A stretch of 64,000 nucleotides of DNA from Panulirus ornatus (lineage: Eukaryota; Arthropoda; Malacostraca; Decapoda; Palinuridae). Below the pieces are notes generated by a model. The model was not told where the DNA came from, made no database searches, and worked only from the letters and a program-made list of their open reading frames with translations. A program made the translations under genes and the position numbers. How positions within the stretch are numbered: position 1 is the stretch's first letter; the number at the start of each line of letters is the position of its first letter. The DNA lies in contig NC_092265.1 in the NCBI RefSeq assembly GCF_036320965.1, forward strand, positions 2,778,501 through 2,842,500, in the 5' to 3' direction. Of this stretch, positions 11,382-23,048 are shown one piece after another.

Positions 11382-12600
11382 TTACGAATGATGACTTGGC
11401 TTTTGATTTCTGACCTTTCCGGGTCAGGTTAAAAGGTCACCCAGTCATACCCAAGGATTGGCGATCGAGGGGTTATGACCGATTCCAAACATAGAGTATT
11501 GAACGCAGTTTTACAGACGGTGTGCCAGGTTAATAGATGAGGCAACATAATGCTAGACTGTAGGATGTCACTACAAGCACACATGCGTTGATCTCCGGAT
11601 ACAAGATCACGTACCTGTAGATCATAAGGTCAGGAATGGTTCAGGAGAGGGGAATTATGACACGATGTGAGTATGAAGGTGTGAGAATGAAAAAAGAGCT
11701 GCGATGGTTATCATTAGGAATATATGAAGGCCCTGAGCCCAAGGATTATGATACAGCTTTACGTGATCATTACATAACTATCCACAGCGTTTGACTGTAC
11801 CTACGGAGAAATACAAGTAGGAGCTGACTACATAGAGTCACAGGTGTACAGACAGATATAGATGATGGGCAATGTGAACTACAGCGGATTCTGTAAGATT
11901 CCTGGGCGTTGGAAAAAGAAAAAAAGATGATAGGTTTAACTAGAAACAAGAGTATAATACAATTAAAGCAGATTTGGCCCGGGAATATTATAGGAACCTA
12001 TTAAATGAAATTACTGCTTTTAAGGAGGTTCGGGTGGGGAAAATTATAAGAGCCGGGAGTCGGATGCTGGAAATTACAGAACCTGTGCTGGCTGGAATAT
12101 GAAGAAAGGAGAAGAAAAAAAAATGCAGGATCTTGAACCAGATCAGATACGAATCACTGCAAGACTCGGGTGAGTTGAGATAAAGATAAGAGATAAAAAA
12201 CAGGATCTGAGCTGATGTGGGTAAGGGTGGAGGAGAGAATCGAGTTGCCTAAGGCATTGTAAACACGAGCGAGAGGAGACGCCGCCGACGACGAAGTGTG
12301 GTGGTGGCGGCAGAAGGAGGGAAGAGGTTCACTCAACTCTCTCATGCTTGTCTGCTGAACGACTCGTACACGTAGTCACACTTACGTGCGAGATGATTAG
12401 AGAATGAAAATGGAAAGAGAAGTGACTGATGTCCCGTCGGTACAGTATGGATGAGAGATATGGGCTTTTGACAAAATATAGAAAAGAATGTGAATGTTTT
12501 GGGATGAGTTCTGGACCATTGGCCCCTCATCTACCCCACGGCTCACTTCAGCCCTCCCTTGGTTTACTTCGCTGCCATGTCCACCCTAGCGAAAACACTC
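11382..12600. other. Unique sequence, no gene seen
   Basis: No recognised domain. Purine-rich patches lie at 11920-12130. Confidence 0.3.
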
Positions 12601-12802
12601 CACTTCCTCCAAGTTCTATCCATTCAAAGCCACACTCCAAATAACCTGTCTCTCTTCACTACTAAACCTGATAACCTTGGTTTTAGTCACATGAACCCTC
12701 AAATTTCTCCTTTGGCATAATCTCCCAAATTCTGACACCTGATTCTGCAGTTTCTCACTCGAATCTGCCATGAGCACCGTGTCATCAGCAAACAACAAAT
12801 GA

Positions 12803-12807
<5 letters not shown>
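12601..12807 (-). pseudogene. RTE-like LINE reverse transcriptase fragment
   Basis: The minus strand encodes LLFADDTVLMADSSEKLQ, which carries the (F/Y)ADD catalytic core of reverse transcriptase. It continues with VSEFGRLCQRRNLRVHVTKTK, matching the common LRVNV.K(S/T)K block of RTE-like elements in arthropods. About 63 codons are open, then the frame decays towards 12600. The 5' end of the fragment is cut exactly at a (TA)n array (12806). The fragment at 62.9 kb carries the C-terminal part of what may be the same family. Confidence 0.75.

Positions 12808-12889
<82 letters not shown>
12806..12889. repeat. (TA)n microsatellite, ~84 bp
   Basis: A perfect TA array that abuts the truncated RT fragment. 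Confidence 0.97.
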
Positions 12890-12893
<4 letters not shown>

Positions 12894-13138
12894 AAGTAAT
12901 TATACCACCTAACGAACCCTTTTATGGAGTTAATGTAGCGTCAAGGATGTGCTTCAATCAGGAGCAAAGAAATGATGGACTCCTTTGGAATGAAATACTC
13001 CTGGACGACACTTTCTGCTATTCATTCAATGGTAATTATACAATCTCCCCGAAGGTGACTTTTTCAACCACGGTGTTACCACTCAGACTGGCGGAGTCCG
13101 ATAACACTTTCATTTTTCACTCCTCCATTTATCCTGTC

Positions 13139-13140
<2 letters not shown>

Positions 13141-13221
<81 letters not shown>
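13141..13221. repeat. (CT)n microsatellite, ~81 bp
   Basis: Perfect CT array. Confidence 0.97.
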
Positions 13222-13902
<681 letters not shown>

Positions 13903-13993
13903 GTTCGTAAGGAAAAATGTTTCCAGTCCAATTTGTCGCCATGAAAGTATTTCGGTGGTTGCATTGCCCACACCTGGCCTGGCTGACATTTGT

Positions 13994-14028
13994 CTGGCGG
14001 CAGCATCTGTGCCACATGCTGCCGCCAG
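13994..14028. other. Perfect GC-rich inverted repeat (13-bp arms, 9-nt loop)
   Basis: CTGGCGGCAGCAT at 13994-14006 is the exact reverse complement of ATGCTGCCGCCAG at 14016-14028, with a 9-nt spacer. The stem is strong but shorter than a typical pre-miRNA stem. A stable hairpin in RNA or a cruciform in DNA is possible; its function is unknown. Confidence 0.8.
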
Positions 14029-14235
14029 CCGGTCCTCACACCGCGGACTTCCCATCATTACTCTAAACTGATACAACGAGTTGCGGACATGGTTTACCTT
14101 GTCATCTGAAGTTAGCGACACTTGAAGGAAAATTTTAGAGATGCGTGTGATGATAATCCTGTCATTTTAGTCATAGTGATTATTGCGTGACCTGTTGTCG
14201 TAACTCCTATTCGTAAAACGACTGTAGCAACCTGG

Positions 14236-14479
14236 AGTCCGAAGGTGCGACCCTTAAGCACGACGGTAACGCTACGACTCCTGAGCACGAAGGTACGAAC
14301 GACCCTTGAGCACGACGGTAACGCTACGACTCCTGAGCACGAAGGTACGAACGACCCTTAAGCACGACGGTAACGCTACGACTCCTGAGCACGAAGGTAC
14401 GAACGACCCTTGAGCACGACGGTAACGCTACGACTCCTGAGCACGAAGGTACGAACGACCCTTGAGCACGACGGTAACA
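14236..14479 (-). repeat. 52-bp tandem repeat, ~4.5 copies (21-bp family, locus 3)
   Basis: The 52-bp period is a dimer of 27- and 25-bp halves, GAGCACGACGGTAACG... and GAGCACGAAGGTACG.... Read on the minus strand, each half is the 21-bp family unit (GGGTCGT...TCGTGCTCA) with 4-6 extra bases in the middle. Copies are nearly identical, so the dimer was probably amplified recently. Confidence 0.92.
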
Positions 14480-14865
14480 CTCTTGTTTATGGTGGTCTGA
14501 CTTTTAGACCGGCCATTAGGTGTTGAGTCAAAGATCCAGGCCATCATACCCAAATGTCCTACAGACTGCGTCACTGTAGACGAGCCTGAACATTGTACTC
14601 ACTCTTGTCTATGAAACAAGCAAAGTGACACATGCACGTCAGGCTACCTCGCTCCTGGCCAGACCTAAACGCAAATTACCAGGAAAAGTCTGCAAAACGA
14701 ATTTCGCAGAACAAAAAAAAGCACAACAGAAAGCAGAGCAATCATGGGTAAACGAGGCGACGCAGGAGTGTCACACCGAATTACGAGATGGCATGCCTCG
14801 TGCAACGATGTGATGATGATTGCGGGCGAGGAGAAGATTTTTCATCAAGTAGATATAGCTTTGTG

Positions 14866-14869
<4 letters not shown>
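14480..14869. other. Unique sequence, no gene seen
   Basis: A 62-codon basic open frame at 14625-14813 is not recognised. Confidence 0.25.

Positions 14870-14953
<84 letters not shown>
14870..14953. repeat. (GA)n microsatellite, ~84 bp
   Basis: Perfect GA array. Confidence 0.97.
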
Positions 14954-14956
<3 letters not shown>

Positions 14957-15677
14957 ACCGACCGACTGGCCACCCAGCCAGCTACCCGCCCGAACATATG
15001 AGACGACTGTTCAGTGATTTCCCTGTTCCCGAACATCACATCTGGAGTAAACCCAAACATGAGACGTGTGTATGTCATTCCTCACCAGCTTACCATGAGC
15101 AGTTCATGTGTAGGTGTTACGTTCACTTCTGCCGAGATCTTTACCTCTGTATCCTCATCAAAGTTGAAGTTTACGATCGAGAATCGGAGAAAAGCAATGA
15201 ACAACTGCATCACATAGAAGGACAGGACTCATTAAGGACCCACGCACGTCATGCACACACAGTAATCAACATTGATAATAATACATGACCAGCAAAATCA
15301 CAAAACAACAAAGAAAAACTATTCCGTTGAAGAATAGGTCAGTGATTTAATTAACTTCACGACGTTGTTATATTCTAAAAGAAATATATACATCTAAATA
15401 ATATCTATTTGATAAAACCTTGAAGTGGTCGAGACGCGAGTTGTAAGATCCAACCCTTGCGTATTTTGTATTCTGGAGCAGTTCATAAGCTCCTCAAATA
15501 ACCTGTAAAATCGCTCTCAGTCCAGCGAGTGAGCAGCATACCTGATGGTGGTAAAAGATACGACGCATTGGTTGTCTTTGATGACGAGAAATTGTATCAA
15601 ATGGTTTGTTTTACTTACAAAATGAGAGTTTTTCTACGTATGCCCGGGCAACCACGAAGGACTAAAAGACAATAACC

Positions 15678-15681
<4 letters not shown>
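14954..15681. other. Unique sequence, no gene seen
   Basis: A 96-codon plus frame at 14998-15288 is not recognised and has no splice or start context worth noting. Confidence 0.25.

Positions 15682-15709
<28 letters not shown>
15682..15709. repeat. (TA)14 microsatellite
   Basis: A perfect TA tract that immediately precedes the dispersed repeat starting CCCTGGGATAGGGG. Confidence 0.95.
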
Positions 15710-15713
<4 letters not shown>

Positions 15714-15810
15714 GGGATAGGGGAGAAAGAATACTGTCCACGTGTATTCCATGTGTCATAGAAGGCGACGACGAGGAGCGGGTGCTTGGGGTGAGGGCTG
15801 GAATTACATG
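15710..15810 (+). repeat. Decapod-type dispersed repeat, copy 1
   Basis: Starts CCCTGGGATAGGGGAGAAAG, then AATAC...CCACGTGTATTCC and GTGTCATAGAAGGCGAC. A second copy lies at 17.83-17.92 kb in reverse. From memory, this block after a (TA)n tract is very common in decapod DNA. It looks like a non-coding dispersed repeat (SINE-like or a LINE 3' UTR). The right border is uncertain. Confidence 0.6.
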
Positions 15811-17510
15811 ACTGCCAATCCTCAAGCACCTCACCATGATCCATACACACATACCTTGATTTTAAACGTGTCTTATATTTACGCAACTGTGGGCAAGCAT
15901 TTAGGGTGGTATATGTGAACGTTACATTCTCCACATGGAACTGCTGGACAATCTTAGCGTTTACCTACCCTTCCAATGAAAACAATCACTGGTAACGAGC
16001 GAGCCACAGCTTAACGCCACTTAGCAGTTTAGCGGCATTGGGTAGATACTGTGCAACAAACTACATCTGTTGTATTTTGTAGATAGTAATTGAATGATTG
16101 CACGTAGATGTTGCCCAAGCTGGTCCATTATCCGGCCTCGCTTTGGTAGAAGAGAGTAAATCGTCCTTAAAATTCACGAGAATTATCAATCATTATGAGC
16201 CAACGCATGTCTCAACGAGTTGCTTATGGTTATTGCATCAGCAACAGTGGCGGAGTTGCTGCTGCAACCTCCTAGTGTTTGTTCTTAATCGTGCGTATTA
16301 AGTTATCGTTGTTCTCAAACCATCGCCGTCACAATCTCAAAGTTAATCAGTATATGGTGATTTACGTCATTTTCAACCTTATCCTAACAACCTTTCTCTC
16401 ATTTTACTGGCCTCCACCGTCCCCGATATAAATAAACCGGTGCGACATCTTGCGGTTCAATAAGGTACTTTCGTCTCTTACTTCGTTGTTCGGACTTTGA
16501 TGTTTCGAAGCCACATTTTTGGGTGGGACTCGTAAGCAGGGCAGGACTTTCATCCGCGGATCAGTTTATCCAAACCACCTGTCCGGTATGAATGTAACCG
16601 GTGTGTCTGTGTTGATACAGTTGTCTTTAAACCGTTCTAAGGCAGTGTTACCTCAGTGCTACGTTGTGGAAATGGAAACAGTTTACCAACCAGTGAATGT
16701 TAAAGACAGTCACTCATATCTCTAAAGTGCTTAAGGAAAAATGCTTGCTGATAGAGACAAATATCTCGGGACACCCATCACGACAAAGAGACAAAGGAAT
16801 GGTTTGCTGTGGCCCTCACCAGGCAAGCGAATAGGGTCGAAGTGTTAACTGGTACTTCCGGCGAATCTCTGATCGTTTGGTCGTGACAGAAATTAACGCC
16901 AGGATTAATCTCATCTGTCAAAGTGATGGCGGATAACGAACCACTTCGGTGATGTCTAGAAAAGTACATAGACTATCCATGTAATACAGTACGTAGATAT
17001 CGTTTGTTTCATAATGTCTCTCCAATGATGATGAGTGAGCAGTTGTTCCGGGATGGATTTCGCGTACGTTTTCCATGACTCTCCGTCTTAGTTAAGGCGA
17101 GGTTGTTTTGGGGCTGATTTTTTGAGTAGCGTCTCATGAGCATGTCTGTGAGATTCTCTGTGAGAAGGGATGTCGTCGTTGGACTGGGTCAGTGGTTTGT
17201 GAATGGGGACTGGGTTGGTGTGGTGGGTGTGGCTCATTGTTTAACGTACTCGTACACCAGTTGTCGCTGTGGGTCATCGTGTTGAGGAAGGCGTGCTAGC
17301 GCATAGTTAACTCATCAGTGATTAGGTTGCTGATGGTGTTGTTTAGGATTTGGATTTGGTCTTTGCATGTCTAGAGTTCTGAGTGGTCTTCTTTGGATGG
17401 ATGTGACGTACGGTGAAGATGATACCACAGAAGGCACTTGAAGGATCTGAAGAAGAAGTGCCTCTTGTTCAGTGTAGCTTGGTGGTGGTGGTGCAGGGTT
17501 AGGGTGAGTG
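15811..17510. other. Unique sequence, no gene seen
   Basis: Only open frames under 70 codons. On the minus strand near 17450 the sequence AGGCACTTCTTCTTCAG looks like a 3' splice site, but nothing confirms an exon there. Confidence 0.25.
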
Positions 17511-17771
17511 TCAGCGAATTAGCTGGGAGATGATGAGCAGGTCATCATCTCCCACGAGTGAAGATATGTGTGTGTGAATGTCTGGATAGGATTCATGGTC
17601 CGGCACAGCAGCCGGTGAGGGCTCGAGTCTGCTCTCCGTGCTGGACCGGGGAGTGACGGGTCCCTCTGGACCAGGAAGCCTGGCGCAGGGCGAGGTCCCT
17701 CGGCTCTTGGCGGTTGCCAGAAGCTTTTCTTCGTTCTGCTGCAGCTGGTTGTCCTCGGTCCGTCGCAGCTG
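17511..17771 (-). CDS. Candidate 3' terminal exon of an unknown gene
   Basis: The minus frame from CAG at 17769-17771 to a TGA at 17511-17513 gives 86 codons. G/C at third positions (CTG, GAG, AAC, CAG, AAG, GCC) stands out from the surroundings. The peptide starts QLRRTEDNQLQQNEEKLL, a short charged and probably coiled-coil stretch. A Ser/Pro-rich linker follows, and it ends with an acidic then aliphatic GDDDLLIISQLIR. The same frame is open upstream to 18056, but that part overlaps the dispersed repeat at 17.83-17.92 kb, so real coding, if any, probably starts after it. CCCAG precedes the proposed start but the pyrimidine tract is poor. I recognise no family; it could be a non-coding GC-rich patch. 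Confidence 0.28.
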   Translation of the reverse strand, partial: QLRRTEDNQLQQNEEKLLATAKSRGTSPCARLPGPEGPVTPRSSTESRLEPSPAAVPDHESYPDIHTHISSLVGDDDLLIISQLIR

Positions 17772-17824
17772 GGCACACCCGCTCCTCAGCCGTCCCTCTC
17801 GCAGCGTGGCCGGCCATATAGGTG

Positions 17825-17915
17825 TTACTGGACTCCACCTACATGAAGTTACTACGACACGCAGGAGGTACGTGGACGTTATTCTTTCTCCCTTATCCCC
17901 AGGGACTACTCTTAA
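17825..17915 (-). repeat. Decapod-type dispersed repeat, copy 2
   Basis: The reverse complement reads TCCCTGGGGATAAGGGAGAA, then AGAATAACGTCCACGTAC and GCGTGTCGTAG, in the same order as the copy at 15.71 kb. It has no (TA)n tract at its head. Confidence 0.6.
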
Positions 17916-18116
17916 TCGGTTTAGTATTTTGTTCAGTAGAAATCTAGTCTCGTAGATCGCTCCCCTCCTTACAACGTTTTGGTTCCTCCCTGCATCCTTA
18001 CCATCACCCGCTTGGTGCCAGTCCCTCACGACGGTGCAGAATCTACCACTGATCACCGCGTCTTGTTACTGCACTGAACTGACACCCTAGACACAGTACC
18101 TTACCTCACCTACGAT

Positions 18117-18385
18117 ACGATAGGAGGCTTGTGGTGATGTAGGATAGGTAGGCATCCAGTGAGGTAGAGTAAGAGGCATTTAGTGAGATAGGTTATCAGA
18201 TATGTGGTGAGATAGGATTGGAGGCATCTAGTGAGATAGGAGGCATCTGATGAGATAGGATAGGAGACATTTAGTGAGATAGGATTGGGGGCATCTAGTG
18301 AGATCGGAGGCACATGATGAGATAGGATAGGGGGCATTTAGTGAGGCAGGATTGGAGACATCTAGTGATTTAGGATTAGGGCCAT
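18117..18385. repeat. Minisatellite with 67-bp higher-order unit
   Basis: The base unit GATAGGATTGGAGGCATCTA plus GTGA (24 bp) alternates with a 19-bp shortened variant (GATAGGAGGCATCTGATGA). Two consecutive 19+24+24 triplets are visible, with GAGGCATCTGATGA and GAGGCACATGATGA starting 67 bp apart (18240 and 18307). The flanks are more diverged. Confidence 0.85.
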
Positions 18386-18566
18386 GTGGTGGGCACACAG
18401 GGACAAACAAAACAAGTTCCTCGACGGTAAATATTCCTATTTGCCCTGTGGTTAAATCCCCATCGCCTACCATCCTGGGACACGGAACAAGAATTACTCG
18501 CTCTGCGTAAAGTCTTTGCATCATGTTAGTATGTTAGCTATATATATTAACCCTGAAACTATGTCA

Positions 18567-18780
<214 letters not shown>

Positions 18781-18781
18781 T

Positions 18782-18856
<75 letters not shown>
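18781..18856. repeat. (TA)n microsatellite, ~76 bp
   Basis: A TA array with one AA slip near 18790. It ends in ACACACA. Confidence 0.96.
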
Positions 18857-18862
<6 letters not shown>

Positions 18863-20030
18863 AGCAACATGACTCCCGTAAATGTCAATGAAAAACATTT
18901 CATATAATGTTAATCATCTTTGTCGTCTTAAGGAAATAATGATAATTATGATAATTCACGTTACACTATTTCAAAAAGTAATTTTCAAGGGATGTTTTTT
19001 GGCTGAAAATTTGTTTACTGATACAACACAAGTGCCAAGAAATGCTCATCCTATATAATCCAGGAGATAAACACCAGACATTGTGTATCAATTATCATTA
19101 TGCTCGCTCATTCTGCAGACAGCTCCATCTAGCGTCGTGCCTTTTCGTTTCCTCTTGATGTAACAGCAAATTTTCTGCCGCCAGGCCAGTCATTAAGCGC
19201 TCGTGTTAGCGGTTGTGTTCAGAATAGCAGAATGACTTTAGCAGTATAACCCCAACAAAGATCCTTATCACACACCCCAGACTGCTTTTACAGTGGCAGA
19301 TAATGTCTATAAAACAGTTAATATCATTTTAACGATTCACCGTTGCACATAAGAACTGACACAACGAGGAGATTAACAGAACTATCGTACTGTTGCGTTA
19401 TCATCGTCTGCACGTACACCACACGACACATGAGGCGATGGAGATCATAGACTAAATCATCTGGACACACGCGCTCCAGGTAATGTTCCACTCGATTGTT
19501 TCAGAAAAGAAAAAGAAAAAAGGTAATTCTATGTCTATTTCGTAATCATAATTGCAGTGCGGCATGTCACACGCACAATCAGTCGTCCAGGAATTGTAGA
19601 GTATTGTGCTACGGTGATCGGAGGTGAGGAAGTGGCGCAGACACGCAGGTCCTGGCAGGCAGGTGGCGGTCATGCCCACAGTACCTCCTCACCTCACCTC
19701 ACCTGCCGCTATAACGGAGCGAAATTGAACATCGGACTTGGGTAATGATGGATGTTAGCCCCTAGCTACCCTGCCCTAGCTTGTCCTCCAGGTTTAGCTT
19801 AGCAAGTGGGGGCGAAAGACGGTCATTTAATGTAATTATTCAGGTCCTAATGACGAACTAAGAGGTAGGAACTAAAGATGATTCAGCGCCGTCGGGGCTC
19901 GGAAAGATCTGGGCACCAGATCTTTATAGAATAAATGATAAAAAAGATGTTGACATCTGACCTGCATTATCTCGCGAGACACCTGTGGTTGTACCAGGCT
20001 GCATCCGATGATCGAAGAAGGCAAGCTGCC
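18857..20030. other. Unique sequence, no gene seen
   Basis: Nothing recognised. CTCACCTCACCTCACCTG at 19686-19705 is a tiny CTCAC tandem. Confidence 0.3.
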
Positions 20031-20500
20031 ACTTTCTCCGGTGACTGGTAGGAACAGCTTGGGAGAAAGAGGGTGGCGGAGGTGCCAGTTTTACTAGTGT
20101 CTGTGTGTGTGTGTGTCTTACATAAGGAGGACGAGAGGGAAGAGAAAGATTAATACTGAGCTACCCACTGGAATGACTGTCTATGGGTGACGTAGGAGGG
20201 GAAAGTGCCAGGTTTACCGCCGACTGTTAATGACTGAGGGGAGGAGGTGGGCTAGAGTGGACGTGGACAGACTGGTAATTCATCATTGATTAGAACGAGC
20301 GATTGGAGAGGGATGGGAAGACGGGCAGTAGTTAGTCTAGCCTGCGGTTGGTTCGGATGACTGGGAGGGGAAAGGAGTTCGTATCATATGTGGCTGAAGC
20401 GAGTGACTGGGGAAGGGGCAGCTAGTTTCGTCACTGATCAGAGCCAGAGATTGCAGTGTCGGTGGAGGCGGGAAGGGGACGGACAGAATGCCCCCTGATT
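20031..20500. repeat. Very diverged long-period tandem repeat (possible)
   Basis: Blocks of the type GTGACTGG(G)AGGGGAAGG...GCCAGTTT recur at about 20040, 20170, 20295, 20355 and 20410, between spacers that contain ACTGATT/TTGATT. The irregular spacing makes this tentative. A short (GT)n tract lies at 20100-20116. Confidence 0.35.
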
Positions 20501-21466
20501 ATGTGCGGCCGTCAGGAAATTACTTTATGTTGGAGGGAGCCATAGAGGCTTCCGAGCCGATACAGAGTTAGGGAACACCCTGATTACGCTGTATGTATGG
20601 TAAGCCATGACTCACCGATGAACACGTGCGTTCAAAGTAACATTCATGTGTTTGATGTCTCTTGAATTCACTAGCTGTCACCTCGAAAAATCTCTGTTTT
20701 AAATAACTATGATATCATGGTCAAATGAGATAATGCATCCATCTTTATCTAATCAAGAATCTGCTTTAAACGTTAACAAGTCTCTCCTCTTTTTCTTAAG
20801 TCGTATTCCCCAGTACGTAGTTACTATTACTGACACATCCCATCTCCAGTCCTCTAAAACTCAAGCACATAATTGAACCCTAGTTTTTCTTTCTTCTTGG
20901 AAGTATGCCTACGTGCAGGTCATCCATCTTGTGTAGCATTGGCGCTAAAGAAGAGAGTGCTCAAATTATCTAGAGACCGGGCCTCAGTAAGTGAAGTATA
21001 TTGCAAGTTGCATAGCGAGAAAAGTGTTTACAGGGATTGGGAGGCACTGAAAGAATTATTCAGCAATCTATATTCTAATTGTATGGTTTAAAAAGGTCGA
21101 ACAACACGAGCGCAGTGCTGTTTGTTATGTGTTTACACCAGAGGAGAGGTCTGTTCATGTCTTGTGCCCACATCACATGACAATGGTTGATGTGTCGTGT
21201 CCTGACAAAATTGCGGTGGAAAAGTATTGTGATATGATGATTATCATCTTAAGTTTTGGTCATCCTCTTTGCCTACAACACTAAACTTTTGTGTTGTGTC
21301 GTGTGCTGACAACGCTAAAGTGGGTCGGTGTGTTATTTGCGGACGACATTGAAGTAGGTTGGAGTTTGTTGGGCAGATAAAACTGAGGCGAACTGGAAAT
21401 ATGATCACGCAAGTGTGTAGTCGCTGGTGACCCGTCCGTCAATATACGGCCAAGTATCTCATGCTA
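20501..21466. other. Unique sequence, no gene seen
   Basis: A 72-codon plus frame at 20873-21091 is basic and mixed in composition but not recognised. Confidence 0.25.
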
Positions 21467-21534
21467 CTGAGGAAAGTTTTCTTCAGTGGAGAAAACTCGT
21501 AATCTCACAACCACTGAGATGAGAAAACTTTCTC
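21467..21534. other. Imperfect inverted repeat
   Basis: ACTGAGGAAAGTTTTC...CAGTGG on the left pairs with CCACTGAGATGAGAAAACTT then TCTC on the right, across about 20 nt. Arms are around 22 bp with a short bulge, so a hairpin is possible. Confidence 0.6.
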
Positions 21535-21963
21535 GCAAATCCCGTCTTTACTAAGATAAGAAATATCCTTGAAACACCTCCAGCCATCCTCTACTGACCC
21601 GACGAAACACGAAGGTTCTCATCACGAGTTTGGCTCCTTCGGTTCCCCTTTTTTTCAACACTTCCTGCCACGGCGAGCCCCGAGCCGCCGTGCCGGCTGG
21701 GCCAGCCAGCCAGCATGAAGTACCGTAGTCTTACCTTGGTTGGGTATTGGTGGGTGTCTTGCGAGGCAGGCCCTGCTTTACTGCCGCCCCTCATGCCTTT
21801 ATGTCTTACTGGCGGGGAATCAGGCAGGTGAGGCGAGGGTCTCCTCATTATCCTGGGAGCCCTTGTGCTCTCCCTCCTGCTAGTTAGGTAACAGACTGAT
21901 GAAGGATGCTGAATGACGGGGCATTGTGATTCACGGAAAGATGGCCAGTACAGTGAATGAATA

Positions 21964-21966
<3 letters not shown>
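21535..21966. other. GC-richer unique sequence, no gene seen
   Basis: A minus frame at 21591-22019 is long only because it reads through the TA array. The Pro/Ser-rich product is not recognised. Confidence 0.25.

Positions 21967-22003
<37 letters not shown>
21967..22003. repeat. (TA)n microsatellite, ~37 bp
   Basis: Perfect TA tract. Confidence 0.96.
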
Positions 22004-22005
<2 letters not shown>

Positions 22006-23048
22006 GATCGACTTCCCATACAGTTTTCGGGAGTGATACATATAACCCACGTGAGACACCGGGCTTGTCTCGCGCGGGACGGGGTTGGTCTGCAGCGCTC
22101 GGCAGCTGATGACCTGACGTGACCTCCCTACACCTGCTTCCGGGCATCTTGAGGGTCAAGTCCATATCAGGAAAAGCTCTTAGCGGCGCGCACGATACGC
22201 ACGCCATCCGTGCCCGCCTCTACAGACCCGGGGCGCTGGGTCGAAGTTCGGACTAGCTAAATCAAGCCGGGCCGCTAACAAGCGTTTTGGGGTTTGCTCT
22301 CGAGAGGTCGAGTGTGGCGTTGGAGAGAGATATGCGAGGCGGGAGCCGCCACGCTTGGCTACACGGGAGCGGAAACGGTCGTACCTGACTGGTATCTGAT
22401 CCCCGTCTAGGGCCAAGGAGGGGAAAAAAATATTATTAATAGCATCATCTTGCAGGGAGGAACGAGGGCAAATGAGAGAGTGGAGATACCATCGCTCTGG
22501 CCAAACTTAAATATTACATTACTGAAATGATATGTTGCGCCTTATCTGTTAACACCTGTATCATCTTATCATCGTAATGAGGGCAGAATGATACGTTCTG
22601 AATTGACAAAGTTAGAAAAAAAAAGTTAATAGTAAAATAATGATGAGGAAGTGAATTATAGGTAATTATGGTAATGAAATGTCCTATAGTACCTTTAGAG
22701 ATAAAAAAAGAGGAGAATACGATGAGTAATTGAATTTGAATTACTTTAAAATGAGGTCCCAGAAACACGGGAATATGATAAGAGAGGGTCCTCCACGACA
22801 CCTGCGTCCGAGGTCACCCCCGATGGTTCGCTGAAAGGTTAGAGGTGGTAGGACAGGTGCCTGGACTGCCAACGTTAAAAAGAAAAACGAAAAACGGGAG
22901 AAGAAATGGTCTGGTGTTATGATCCTCTGGGTTATGGTCCTGAGTTCCACCTGCCCCGTCCGCCCCGTCCCGCCACGCCCCACAACGTCGCTGGGGAAGT
23001 TATGCTCGACTTTGCTGGAGCAGATGACTCTCAACTGTTGTGCCGTGT
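22004..23048. other. GC-rich block (22.0-22.4 kb) then AT-rich unique sequence
   Basis: 22.05-22.40 kb is clearly GC-rich and holds a basic 78-codon minus frame (22180-22416), not recognised. The rest is AT-rich and featureless. Confidence 0.3.
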
